A stretch of DNA of 17,069 nt, from contig CAVUYY010000002.1 in assembly GCA_963745775.1 (NCBI GenBank), positions 1 to 17,069 on the forward strand. The letters run 5' to 3'. This document shows, piece after piece, positions 1 to 6,766 of the stretch. The translations under genes were made by a program, and so were the position numbers. Each line of letters opens with the position of its first letter. The first letter of the stretch is position 1. This DNA is from Gaiellasilicea sp963745775. GTDB taxonomy: Bacteria > Actinomycetota > Thermoleophilia > Gaiellales > Gaiellaceae. Under the pieces are notes generated by a model that had not been told where the DNA came from, did not search any database, and saw only the letters and a program-made list of their open reading frames with translations.

Positions 1-79
1 GACCGACTGCCGGATGACCGGGCGGACGGGTGCTCCGCGCGGCGAAGCTTCCTGCAAAGGGGGCTGCGAGGCGTGCATT

Positions 80-85
80 TAGAGT
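80..85 (+). promoter_or_regulatory. Possible -10 element (TAGAGT) upstream of the oxidoreductase gene
   Basis: TAGAGT fits the TANNNT form of an actinobacterial -10 box and lies about 66 bases before the ATG at 152. No convincing -35 is visible. Bases 1-151 otherwise show no recognisable gene; an open frame runs through but has no family-like sequence. Low confidence. Confidence 0.25.
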
Positions 86-135
86 GGATCGGTTATCGAC
101 GCCGACTTCACAGGTCTGAGATTCCGCTAATCGCC

Positions 136-144
136 AGGAAGGAG
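136..144 (+). promoter_or_regulatory. Strong ribosome binding site (AGGAAGGAG)
   Basis: This purine-rich Shine-Dalgarno lies seven bases before the ATG at 152 and supports that start for the MDR oxidoreductase. Confidence 0.7.
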
Positions 145-151
145 CCAAGCC

Positions 152-1075
152 ATGAGGGCCTTTACCCTTGAGAGTTTCGCGAGCCAACCCGCCCTGCGCG
201 CAGACCTGCCGGAGCCGAGCCCCGCTGCCGACGAGATCGTCGTGCGCGTGCACGCCTCCTCGGTCAACCCCGTCGACGTCTTCATCGGGATGGGCGCGCT
301 GACGGAGATGTTCGAGCACGAGTTCCCCGTCATCCTCGGCCGCGACTTCGCCGGGGTCGTCGAGCAGGTCGGCGACGAGGTCGGCCGCTACCGCTTGGGC
401 GACGAAGTCTTCGGGTTCGTCTCACATGCCAATCCGACCGTGCACGCCGGCAGCTGGGCCGAGCTGATCGTCTTGCCGGAGGACAACTTCGTCGCCGCCA
501 AGCCCGATGGCGTTGACGCCACTGCGGCCGGTGCGGCACCGGTCGCCGCACTCACAGCGATCGCCGCCTTCGACGCGCTCGCGCCGGCCGCGGGCGAGGA
601 CGTGCTCGTCATCGGCGCGACCGGCGGCGTCGGCAGCTTCTTCGTGCAGCTGGCCGCCTCGGTGGGCGCGAACGTGATCGCACCCGCCCTGCCCGAGGAC
701 GAGTCGTATCTCCGCGCCCTCGGAGCCAGCGAGATCCTCGACCGCAACGCCGACCTCGCCGCCGCAATCCGCGAGGCACACCCAGACGGGGTCGACGCCC
801 TCTTCGACGTCGTCTCGCAAGCACCCGATGCCTCCCTGCTCAAGGAGGGCGGCCGACTCGCCTCTCCGCTCGGAGCCGCCGGCGAGGGCGAGGGACGGTT
901 CAACGTCATGGCCGTGTCCTCGCCGACGAACCTCCAGCGGCTCGGCGAACTCCTGGCCGCGAACACGCTCCGCATCCCCATCGAGCGGAGCTACACGCTC
1001 GAGCGGGTCGGCGAGGCGCTCCAGGCGCTCCCCACGAGCCACACCCAGGGCAAGCTCGGAGTCACGATCACCTAG
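152..1075 (+). CDS. NADP-dependent oxidoreductase, quinone-reductase-like MDR family
   Basis: This 307-residue protein belongs to the zinc-free medium-chain dehydrogenase/reductase branch (quinone oxidoreductase/zeta-crystallin-like). Such enzymes use NADPH to reduce quinones or other activated carbonyls in the cytoplasm; the substrate here is unknown. The N-terminal GroES-like half shows the family pattern SSVNPVDVFIG (about 36-46) and GRDFAGVVEQVG (63-74). The Rossmann half carries the nucleotide-binding GATGGVG at 155-161. No structural-zinc Cys cluster is present, as expected for this branch. The ATG at 152 has a strong Shine-Dalgarno. The MFS efflux gene starts 18 bases after the stop, so the two are probably co-transcribed, and a role in detoxifying small reactive or drug-like molecules is an inference from that pairing. 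Family assignment is secure, substrate is not. Confidence 0.88.
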   Translation: MRAFTLESFASQPALRADLPEPSPAADEIVVRVHASSVNPVDVFIGMGALTEMFEHEFPVILGRDFAGVVEQVGDEVGRYRLGDEVFGFVSHANPTVHAGSWAELIVLPEDNFVAAKPDGVDATAAGAAPVAALTAIAAFDALAPAAGEDVLVIGATGGVGSFFVQLAASVGANVIAPALPEDESYLRALGASEILDRNADLAAAIREAHPDGVDALFDVVSQAPDASLLKEGGRLASPLGAAGEGEGRFNVMAVSSPTNLQRLGELLAANTLRIPIERSYTLERVGEALQALPTSHTQGKLGVTIT

Positions 1076-1093
1076 CGGCGCCGCTGAACCCCG

Positions 1094-3025
1094 ATGACGA
1101 CCCCTACCGATCAGAGCGAGCCGGCACCGCGCGTCCGCCTGATCTTCGGCGCGCTGATGCTCGTGCTGCTGCTGGCGTCGCTCGACCAGACGATCGTGTC
1201 GACGGCGCTGCCGACGATCGTCGGCGACCTCGGCGGGATCGAGCACCTCTCCTGGGTCGTGACCGCCTACCTGCTCGCCTCGACGGTGGTCGGGCCGCTG
1301 TACGGGAAGCTCGGCGACCTCTACGGGCGCAAGATCGTGCTCCAGACGGCGATCGTGATCTTCCTCGTCGGCTCGGCTGCTCTGCGGGCTCGCGCAGGAC
1401 ATGGGCCAGCTGATCGCGTTCCGCGCCCTGCAGGGGATCGGCGGCGGCGGCCTGATCGTGACGACGATGGCCGTCGATCGGCGACATCGTGCCGCCGCGC
1501 GAGCGCGGCAAGTACCAGGGGCTCTTCGGCGCCGTCTTCGGCGTCTCGACCGTGATCGGGCCGCTCCTCGGCGGCTTCTTCGTCGACCACCTCTCCTGGC
1601 GCTGGATCTTCTACATCAACCTGCCGCTCGGGCCTGCTCGCGCTCGGCGTGATCGCCGCCGCGTTCCACAGCCCGCGTCGTGCACGTCCGCCACACGGAT
1701 CGACTACCTCGGCGCGGCGCTGCTCGCGGGCGGGCTGTCGGCGATCGTGCTCTTCACCAGCCTCGGCGGCACGACCTGGCCGTGGGGCTCGCCGCAGATG
1801 CATCGCGCTGATGCTGCGTCGGCGTCGCGCTCGCTCGTCGCGTTCGCGTTCGTCGAGCGGCGAGCCGCGGAGCCGATCCTGCCGCTCGAGCTCTTCCGGA
1901 ACCGGACGTTCTCGGTCACGAGCGCGATCGGCTTCGTCGTCGGCTTCGCGCTCTTCGGCGCGATCACCTATCTGCCGCTCTACCTGCAGATCGTGAAGGC
2001 GCACAGCCCGACCGAGTCGGGGCTGCTGCTGACGCCGATGATGGCCGGCGTCCTCGTCACCTCGATCGGCAGCGGGCAGCTGATCAGCCGCTCGGCCGCT
2101 ACAAGCCGTTTCCGATCGTCGGCACGGCGCTGATGACGGTCGCCATGTACCTGCTCTCAGGGCTCAGCGTCGAGATGCCGATCTGGCAGACCGCGGCTCT
2201 ACATGCTGCTGCTCGGGCTCGGGCTCGGGATGATGATGCAGGTGCTCGTGCTCGCGGCCCAGAACGCGGTCGCCTACGAGCAGCTCGGCGTCGCGACGTC
2301 CGGCTCGACGCTGTTCCGCCAGGTCGGCGGCTCGATCGGCGTCTCGATCTTCGGCGCGATCTTCGCCAACCAGCTCGCCGGCAACCTCGCCGACGAGCTG
2401 CCGCCGGGCGCGCAGATCCCGGCCACGAGCCCGGACGTCGTCGCGCAGCTTCCACCCGCGCTCCACGCCGTCTTACCTGGAGGCCTTCGCCGCCGCGCTC
2501 GGGCCGGTCTTCGCGGTCGCGGCGGCGGTCTCGCTCGTCGCCTTCCTGCTCACCTGGCTGCTGCGCGAGGTGCCGCTGCGCAAGAGCGCTGCGGCCGAGG
2601 GCATCGCCGAGAGCTTCGCCACGCCGCGCGATGCGGAGTCGCTGCCGGAGCTCGCGCGGATCCTGGCGACGCTCGCGCGACGCGAGAATCGTTGGCGCGT
2701 GTACCAGGAGGTCGCCGAGCAGACCGGTGTCGATCTCGACCCGACGGAACTCTGGATCCTCGGAAGGCTCGGCGAGGAGGCGGCGATCGACCTGACCGAC
2801 CCGCAGCTCGCTGCGGCCGGTGCGACGCTCCGCGAGCGGGGCCTGATCGAGGACTCGCGCCTCGGCGACGACGGACAGGCCCTCTACAGCCGTGTGCTCG
2901 CAATGCGCCGCCGGCGCCTGGCAGAGCTTCTCGACGGCTGGGCACCCGAGGACCACGAAGAGGTCCGGGCGATGCTCGATAGCTTCGCCCGCGAGTTCGT
3001 CGCCGAGCCGCCTGTCACCGCGTAG
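1094..3025 (+). CDS. DHA2-family MFS drug exporter with C-terminal MarR-like domain; frameshifted
   Basis: Stitched across frames, this gene encodes about 640 residues. The N-terminal part is an EmrB/QacA-type (DHA2) proton-driven efflux pump of the inner membrane. It shows LDQTIVSTALPTIVGDLGG near the start, motif A (GKLGDLYGRK), then GVSTVIGPLLGGFFVDHLSW and WIFYINLPLG. After the last helix (VAFLLTWLL, near 2545) comes a soluble tail of about 130 residues that reads like a MarR-type winged helix: helices from LPELARILATLARRENRW, a recognition-like stretch LAAAGATLRERGLIEDS, and a C-terminal helix pair RRRRLAELLDGW and EEVRAMLDSFAREF. The frame breaks near 1380, 1475, 1633, 1676, 1697, 1801, 1816, 1832, 2094, 2195 and 2473. 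Ten look like +1 insertions and the one at 2094 like a -1. The net change is a multiple of three, so the original frame is restored. As written the gene is broken. Because conserved motifs survive, sequence error is likelier than decay. Confidence 0.82.
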
Positions 3026-3129
3026 CCGCAGAATCCGCCAGGGATGGTCGGAGCCGGCAGAACAGCCTTTGACCATTGGACGGTGATGCCTCACGGCGGT
3101 GATCGCCTACCGCACCCGCCCTTCACGCC

Positions 3130-3155
3130 TTGACCACCAGGACAGTGGATAGAAC
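3130..3155 (+). promoter_or_regulatory. Possible promoter (TTGACC ... TAGAAC)
   Basis: TTGACC at 3130-3135 and TAGAAC at 3150-3155 are 14 bases apart, shorter than the optimum. It sits in the 210-base gap before the tRNA and could serve it, but the TAGAAT at 3182 is better placed. Low confidence. Confidence 0.2.
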
Positions 3156-3181
3156 GACCGGCCGGTTCCGTCTTCAAAGGC

Positions 3182-3187
3182 TAGAAT
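3182..3187 (+). promoter_or_regulatory. Likely -10 element (TAGAAT) of the tRNA-Arg gene
   Basis: TAGAAT is a good -10 match and would start transcription about 40 bases before the tRNA 5' end, leaving a short leader for processing. No clear -35 is seen 17 bases upstream. The rest of the 3026-3235 gap shows no gene. Confidence 0.4.
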
Positions 3188-3235
3188 GCGGAGCCGCGCG
3201 GTAGAACATGAAAGTCCTGCAAATCCGCGCTATTC

Positions 3236-3307
3236 GCCCCCGTAGCTCAGTGGATAGAGCAGCGGTTTCCTAAACCGCGTGCACAAGTTCGATTCTTGTC
3301 GGGGGCA
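3236..3307 (+). tRNA. tRNA-Arg(CCT)
   Basis: A full cloverleaf folds by eye. The acceptor stem GCCCCCG pairs with CGGGGGC. The D arm is GCTC/GAGC with an 8-base loop. The anticodon stem GCGGT/ACCGC holds loop TTCCTAA, giving anticodon CCT (reads AGG). The T arm ACAAG/CTTGT holds loop TTCGATT. The discriminator is A and CCA is not encoded. The variable loop is four bases and the whole gene 72 bases. tRNA-Arg(CCT) genes are frequent integration sites for mobile elements, but no integrase is visible next to it here. Confidence 0.95.
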
Positions 3308-3356
3308 TCAATCCCATCGTTGTCGGTGCCAGATCGAGCGACCCGACGAAAAGCAA

Positions 3357-3373
3357 GCGGTGGCTCCCACCGC
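3357..3373 (+). terminator. Perfect 7-bp hairpin after tRNA-Arg
   Basis: GCGGTGG and CCACCGC form a perfect GC-rich stem around a CTC loop, 50 bases after the tRNA. No T-tract follows, so it is either a non-canonical terminator or just a local inverted repeat bordering the direct-repeat unit that starts at 3371. Confidence 0.35.
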
Positions 3374-3403
3374 ATGACACGCTGATCCACGGGCCTTGAC
3401 TAT
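3371..3403 (+). repeat. Imperfect direct repeat, copy 1 (partner at 4009-4039)
   Basis: The 33 bases from CGCATGAC to CCTTGACTAT match 4009-4039 except for two one-base length differences and about one substitution. The two copies flank the flavin/PPOX-fold gene and lie about 640 bases apart. They do not resemble the 3' end of the tRNA, so a classical tRNA attachment duplication is not supported. Confidence 0.6.
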
Positions 3404-3407
3404 CGCC

Positions 3408-3413
3408 AGGAGG
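3408..3413 (+). promoter_or_regulatory. Ribosome binding site AGGAGG that decides the PPOX-gene start
   Basis: A consensus AGGAGG precedes the in-frame GTG at 3426 by 12 bases. The upstream in-frame TTG at 3396 would lie before this site, and the ATG at 3415 is out of frame, so GTG 3426 is the preferred start although the spacing is long. Confidence 0.45.
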
Positions 3414-3425
3414 CATGATCCAAGG

Positions 3426-3929
3426 GTGCGCGAGACGGCCGAGGAAGTGCAGTGGCTTCAGGCCCTGATCGATGCGACGCACGCGCGCGCCAACGCGCAC
3501 ATGGCCGCGATCGTCAAGCCCGAGCGACAGCTGAGCGCGGCTCAGGTGGTCGCCTACCTGCAGGGCCTCAAGCATGTCGCCTTCGGCACCGTCAACGGCC
3601 GCGGCGAGCCGCGCGTGTCGCCGCTCGACGGGCACTTCGTCCACGGCCGCTTCACGCTCAGCACCGGGCGCGGGTCGGCACGTTGGCGGAACCTCAAACG
3701 CAACCCGGCCTGCAGCGCAGCCCACTATGTTGGCGACGCAGTGGCGGTGGTAGTCAACGGGCACCTCGAGGAGCTGACGCGTGACCATCCCGAGCACGAC
3801 GAGGTGCACGACGTTTGGTACGCGCACTACGAGTCGAGCCCTTACAGCTGGGGCGACGTTGTCATCTTCCGCGTCGAGCCCGTGTCGATGTGGGCGTATG
3901 CGATGAGACCGGCGGACTACCCAGAGTAG
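3426..3929 (+). CDS. Pyridoxamine 5'-phosphate oxidase-family (split-barrel flavin-binding) protein
   Basis: The protein is about 167 residues from the GTG start. The pattern LKHVAFGTVNGRGEPRVSPLDG, followed by a strand such as GRFTLSTGRGSARWRNLKRNP and later VVVNGHLEEL, is typical of the PPOX/FDOR split-barrel fold, which binds FMN or F420. The small substrate is not predictable, and true PNP oxidase (PdxH) is not implied. It stands alone between the tRNA gene and the convergent VanS-like gene, bracketed by the two copies of a direct repeat. A weak hairpin follows at 3954-3974. Its start is uncertain (TTG 3396 or GTG 3426). Confidence 0.75.
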   Translation: MRETAEEVQWLQALIDATHARANAHMAAIVKPERQLSAAQVVAYLQGLKHVAFGTVNGRGEPRVSPLDGHFVHGRFTLSTGRGSARWRNLKRNPACSAAHYVGDAVAVVVNGHLEELTRDHPEHDEVHDVWYAHYESSPYSWGDVVIFRVEPVSMWAYAMRPADYPE

Positions 3930-3953
3930 GACACCGGGGTCACCACCGCGAGC

Positions 3954-3974
3954 GCCCGAAGCCGCGAGTCGGGC
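3954..3974 (+). terminator. Hairpin downstream of the PPOX-fold gene
   Basis: GCCCGA and TCGGGC form a perfect 6-bp stem around a nine-base loop, 24 bases after the stop at 3929. A short T-containing stretch (CTTTGTGT) follows within 20 bases. It is a plausible but weak terminator. Confidence 0.35.
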
Positions 3975-4008
3975 CACCTGCTTTGTGTAAATCGTGCACG
4001 CCTGCTAG

Positions 4009-4039
4009 CGCATGACCGCTGATCCAAGGCCTTGACTAT
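4009..4039 (+). repeat. Imperfect direct repeat, copy 2 (partner at 3371-3403)
   Basis: Second copy of the repeat ending CCTTGACTAT, 30 bases before the 3' end of the VanS-like gene. Unlike copy 1 it is followed by no Shine-Dalgarno or gene start, suggesting it is a duplicated remnant rather than a working leader. Confidence 0.6.
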
Positions 4040-4069
4040 TCCTCTCGGGCCGTGCGGGCAAATTCCTCG

Positions 4070-5173
4070 TCATCCGTCGGTGCGCGTTGGCGCGCCGGGT
4101 AGTTGCACCGTGACGCGGAGCCCGCCGGCGGCGCGGGGGGTGAGGGTGAGGGTTCCGTCGTGTGCTTGGGTAATGCTTGTGACGATTGCCAGGCCGAGGC
4201 CGACACCTGCGTGCTCGGTGCGTATGCGTTTGGTGCCGCGCTGAAACGGCTCGGCAAGTGTCGCAACTAGCTGTGGGGTGAGCTTCTCGCCGGTGTTCTC
4301 GACGGTGAGCACGGCGCTCTTGGGGTGAGCGCTGGTCGTGACCCAGACGGTGCCCTGTTCGGGCAGGTTGTGGACGATCGCGTTGTGCACGAGATTCGTA
4401 GTCATCTGCAGCAGGAGGGCGGATGAGCCGATGGTCGGAGTCGTGTCGCCGGAGGTCTCGATCGTGGCGCCGCGTCTTTCTGCGAGGGGGAGGAGCGTTT
4501 CAGTGGCTTCTTCCGCTATGAGGGACAGGTCGACGTGCTCTGGGGTGAATGACCGCTGGTCGGCGCGGCTGAGCATGAGCAATGCTTCGGTGAGGTCGAT
4601 CGCTCGGGTGTTGACGGCGTGCAGGCGGTCGACGAGCTCGCCGGTGTCGCGATTCGGATCGTTGCGGGCGACGTCGAGCAGTGTCTGCGTGACCGCTAGC
4701 GGGGTGCGCAGTTCATGGGAGGCGTTGGCGGCGAATCTCTGCTGCTCGGCTGCGAATCTCTGCTGTTCGTCGACGTGCGCTTCGAGCCGTGCGAGCATCG
4801 TGTCGAAGGCGTCGGCGAGCTCGCGGAACTCGTCCTGATGGCCTTCCAACTCGATCCGGTGCGAGAGCGACCCGCTCGCGGCCGTGCGTGTGGCGTCTGT
4901 GATGCGCGTCAGCGGGGCGAGCATGCGCCCGGCGAGGAGCCATCCTCCCAGCAGGCCGAACACCAGCAGGAACGCCATCAGGATGGCCGCGGTCGGAGCG
5001 AAAGCGCGCAGGAGGTCGGCGTGGCTGCGCACCAGGAAGATCACACCAGGGTGTACACCACGCGAAAGGGAGAAGTACCCGACGGCGAGCAGCACGGCAG
5101 ACGCGAGCATCAGGAAGCCCGCGTAGCTGAGGGTGAGCTTGAGGCGAGCACTAAGACCGGGGGCTCTATCCAC
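4070..5173 (-). CDS. VanS-like sensor histidine kinase
   Basis: The protein is 367 residues from a GTG at 5173 that overlaps the response-regulator stop by eight bases and has GGAGA upstream; an open frame extends further upstream but lies inside the regulator gene. It is an inner-membrane two-component sensor that should autophosphorylate and pass phosphate to the adjacent regulator. Two TM helices (about 12-34 and 60-82) bracket a short extracytoplasmic loop. A HAMP domain covers about 83-135. The H-box ASHELRTP places the phosphorylated His at 153. The N-box is NLVHNAIVHN (260-269), and G boxes are VENTGE and GVGLGLAI (323-330). Just before the H-box the heptad EQQRFAA occurs twice (136-142, 143-149) through a 21-bp tandem duplication. 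The short sensor loop resembles VanS-type cell-wall sensors; the ligand is unknown. Divergence from a VanY-like gene supports control of a peptidoglycan-trimming enzyme. Confidence 0.88.
   Translation of the reverse strand: MDRAPGLSARLKLTLSYAGFLMLASAVLLAVGYFSLSRGVHPGVIFLVRSHADLLRAFAPTAAILMAFLLVFGLLGGWLLAGRMLAPLTRITDATRTAASGSLSHRIELEGHQDEFRELADAFDTMLARLEAHVDEQQRFAAEQQRFAANASHELRTPLAVTQTLLDVARNDPNRDTGELVDRLHAVNTRAIDLTEALLMLSRADQRSFTPEHVDLSLIAEEATETLLPLAERRGATIETSGDTTPTIGSSALLLQMTTNLVHNAIVHNLPEQGTVWVTTSAHPKSAVLTVENTGEKLTPQLVATLAEPFQRGTKRIRTEHAGVGLGLAIVTSITQAHDGTLTLTPRAAGGLRVTVQLPGAPTRTDG
4731..4772. repeat. 21-bp tandem duplication inside the kinase gene
   Basis: Two adjacent 21-base units (4731-4751 and 4752-4772) share their first 14 bases exactly and most of the remainder. 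In the kinase frame they encode EQQRFAA twice, immediately before the phosphorylated His motif. The unit is exactly one heptad, so the coiled-coil phase is preserved. Confidence 0.8.
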
Positions 5174-5861
5174 GCGGTTCTCCGTCAGGCCCGGTGTCTG
5201 GTCGAGTGTCGATGCAGTACCCGACGCCGGCAACGGTGGCGACGATCCAGGGCTCGCCGAGCCGTTTGCGCAGTCCCGAGACCGTGATGCGCACGGCGTT
5301 GGTGAAGGGGTCTGCGTTCGCATCCCACGCTCGCTCTAAGAGTTCTTCGGCGCTGACGACACCGCCTTCGGCAGCGATGAGCACTTCGAGCACGGCGAAC
5401 TGCTTCCGGGTGAGCGCGACGTAGCGGCCGTCGCGGTAGACCTCGCGGCGGAACGGGTCCAGCCGCAGACCTGCTAGCTCTCGCACGGGCGGCCTGCTGT
5501 GGGCGCGCCTGCGGTCGAGCGATCTGAGCCTGAGCACGAGTTCTTGGAGTTCGAACGGCTTCGTGAGGTAGTCGTCCGCGCCCAGCTCGAACCCGGTGGC
5601 CTTGTCGTCGAGACGGTCGGCAGCGGTGAGCATGAGGATGGGCATGCCGCTGCCGGAAGCGACGATGCGTCTGCCGATCTCGTCACCGGTCGGTCCGGGA
5701 ATGTCTCGGTCGAGGACAGCGATGTCGTAGGCGTTCACGCTCAACAGCTCCAACGCGGTGTCGCCGTCACCTGCGATGTCTGCCGCGATCGCTTCCAGGC
5801 GTAGGCCATCGCGGATGGCTTCTGCCATATAGGGCTCGTCCTCGACGATCAACACCCGCAT
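5166..5861 (-). CDS. VanR-like OmpR-family response regulator
   Basis: This 231-residue DNA-binding response regulator has the usual OmpR/PhoB length. The receiver domain has the acidic pocket VEDE (6-9), the probable phosphoacceptor Asp51 in VLDRDIPG, Thr79 in LTA and Lys101 in TKPF. The C-terminal winged helix includes LTRKQFAVLEVL, ERAWDANADPFTNAVRITV with SGLRKRLG, and the terminal wing VATVAGVGYCID. It lies upstream of and overlaps the kinase gene, so the two are translationally coupled. It is divergent from the VanY-like gene with only 86 bases between the starts, where its operator would be expected. The ATG at 5861 is the natural start of the receiver fold. The partner kinase is clear; the regulon is inferred. 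Confidence 0.92.
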   Translation of the reverse strand: MRVLIVEDEPYMAEAIRDGLRLEAIAADIAGDGDTALELLSVNAYDIAVLDRDIPGPTGDEIGRRIVASGSGMPILMLTAADRLDDKATGFELGADDYLTKPFELQELVLRLRSLDRRRAHSRPPVRELAGLRLDPFRREVYRDGRYVALTRKQFAVLEVLIAAEGGVVSAEELLERAWDANADPFTNAVRITVSGLRKRLGEPWIVATVAGVGYCIDTRPDTGPDGEPRG

Positions 5862-5947
5862 GCTCCGATGCTACGAGCTGGCGCATGTCGTCGGCATATC
5901 GAAAACCAGATACGTGCTGGCAACACCACGCTGCCTTGAATGGAGGC
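5862..5947. promoter_or_regulatory. Divergent regulatory region between the VanR-like and VanY-like genes
   Basis: These 86 bases must hold both start regions. On the minus strand TTGCCA with a 17-base spacer to GATATG is a possible promoter for the regulator. CCAG...CTGG arms at 5906-5920 form a weak inverted repeat that could be part of an operator. No clean plus-strand promoter stands out. Function is inferred from position. Confidence 0.35.
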
Positions 5948-6658
5948 ATGACCTACAGCAAACGAGCACGACAAACGACCCGTCGGATTCGAGTTCGCAG
6001 GCACCGTGTCGCCGGCCTGCTCGTCATCATCGCGGCGATCGCCGCAGCCCTCGGCTACCAGTTGCTGGCGTCCTCGTCCTCGACGGCCGCATCACCCATC
6101 GACGTCCTTCTCAGTGAGCACCGTGGCCTTCGCGGTGAGCACCGTGGTGCGCTTGGCGAGGCTGACGGTGCCGTTCCTGAAGGCACGACGCTCTTTGATG
6201 ACGAGATTCCGGGTGTAGCCAACCTCGAGCCCGATCTGCTCGTTGCCCTGCGCCGAGCTGCAACGGATGCCGCGAACAACGGGGTCGAGTTCTTCGTCGA
6301 TAGTGGCTGGCGTTCCCCGGAGTACCAGAATCAGCTTCATCGTGAGGCGGTTTCCAAGTACGGATCCGAAGAGGAAGCCGCCCGGTGGGTGGCCACCGCG
6401 GACACGTCTGCACACGTGTGGGGGGATGCGGTCGACATTGGGCCCTTCGATGCCACGGCGTGGCTGTCCGAACACGGCGCCGAGTACGGGCTGTGCCAGA
6501 TCTACAGCAACGAACCCTGGCACTACGAACTGCGCCCCGAAGCCATCGATCACGGTTGCCCTCCCGTGTACGCCGACCCTACGCACGATCCAAGGATGCA
6601 GGCTGCGGCAGCTGAGGGGCGAGCTCGAAGGGGTCCACCACTCGCCCGGCACGATTGA
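5948..6658 (+). CDS. vanY: VanY-like D-alanyl-D-alanine carboxypeptidase (M15 family), membrane-anchored
   Basis: The protein is 236 residues from the ATG at 5948. The Arg-rich N-terminus and hydrophobic segment at about 20-42 make a signal anchor, so the catalytic domain faces outward. VanY-type M15 enzymes remove the terminal D-Ala from peptidoglycan stem peptides. Zinc and catalytic motifs are present: SGWRSPEYQ (119-127), SAHVWGDAVDIG with His156 and Asp163, and EPWHYE with Glu189 and His192. An in-frame tandem repeat (SEHRGLR at 56-62, GEHRGAL at 63-69) lies in the linker. GGAGG ends one base before this ATG, which is too close for a good Shine-Dalgarno; an open frame extends to 5885, so the true start may be upstream. 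It is divergent from the VanR/VanS-like pair. VanH, VanA and VanX are absent, so glycopeptide resistance is not implied; cell-wall remodelling is more likely. Confidence 0.88.
   Translation: MTYSKRARQTTRRIRVRRHRVAGLLVIIAAIAAALGYQLLASSSSTAASPIDVLLSEHRGLRGEHRGALGEADGAVPEGTTLFDDEIPGVANLEPDLLVALRRAATDAANNGVEFFVDSGWRSPEYQNQLHREAVSKYGSEEEAARWVATADTSAHVWGDAVDIGPFDATAWLSEHGAEYGLCQIYSNEPWHYELRPEAIDHGCPPVYADPTHDPRMQAAAAEGRARRGPPLARHD
6114..6155. repeat. 21-bp tandem duplication inside the vanY-like gene
   Basis: Two adjacent 21-base units (6114-6134 and 6135-6155) share their first 13 bases (GTGAGCACCGTGG) and part of the rest. They give a seven-residue repeat with core GEHRG/SEHRG in the linker between the membrane anchor and the peptidase domain. 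Confidence 0.7.
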
Positions 6659-6766
6659 CGCGCGTGGGGAGGCGAACACTTGACGAGGTTCGGGGAAGGC
6701 GTTGCCCGCCGAGTGGCGAAGGCCAGGTGGCGGCCAATGCAGTCGCCAACAACTGAGGAGGACACC

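Noticed and set aside
1..151. Tail of an upstream gene entering from the left edge
   Set aside because: A plus-strand frame is open but its sequence has no recognisable protein character, and no conserved end could be identified.
1094..3025. Programmed ribosomal frameshifting in the MFS gene
   Set aside because: Eleven sites with no shared slippery sequence make this implausible; errors or decay explain it better.
3270..3977. A minus-strand open frame of 235 codons overlapping the tRNA and PPOX-fold gene
   Set aside because: It overlaps a confident tRNA and a conserved plus-strand gene and shows no domain pattern.
3371..4039. Classical tRNA attachment sites (attL/attR) for an integrative element
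   Set aside because: The repeat does not match the tRNA 3' end and no integrase or excisionase is visible, so it is reported only as a direct repeat.
4731..4772. CRISPR-like or regulatory repeat
   Set aside because: Only two adjacent units with no spacers, inside a coding frame; it is a tandem coding duplication.
4070..6658. A glycopeptide (vancomycin) resistance cluster
   Set aside because: Only the regulator pair and a VanY-like peptidase are present. The dehydrogenase, D-Ala-D-Lac/Ser ligase and dipeptidase needed for resistance are absent from the window.
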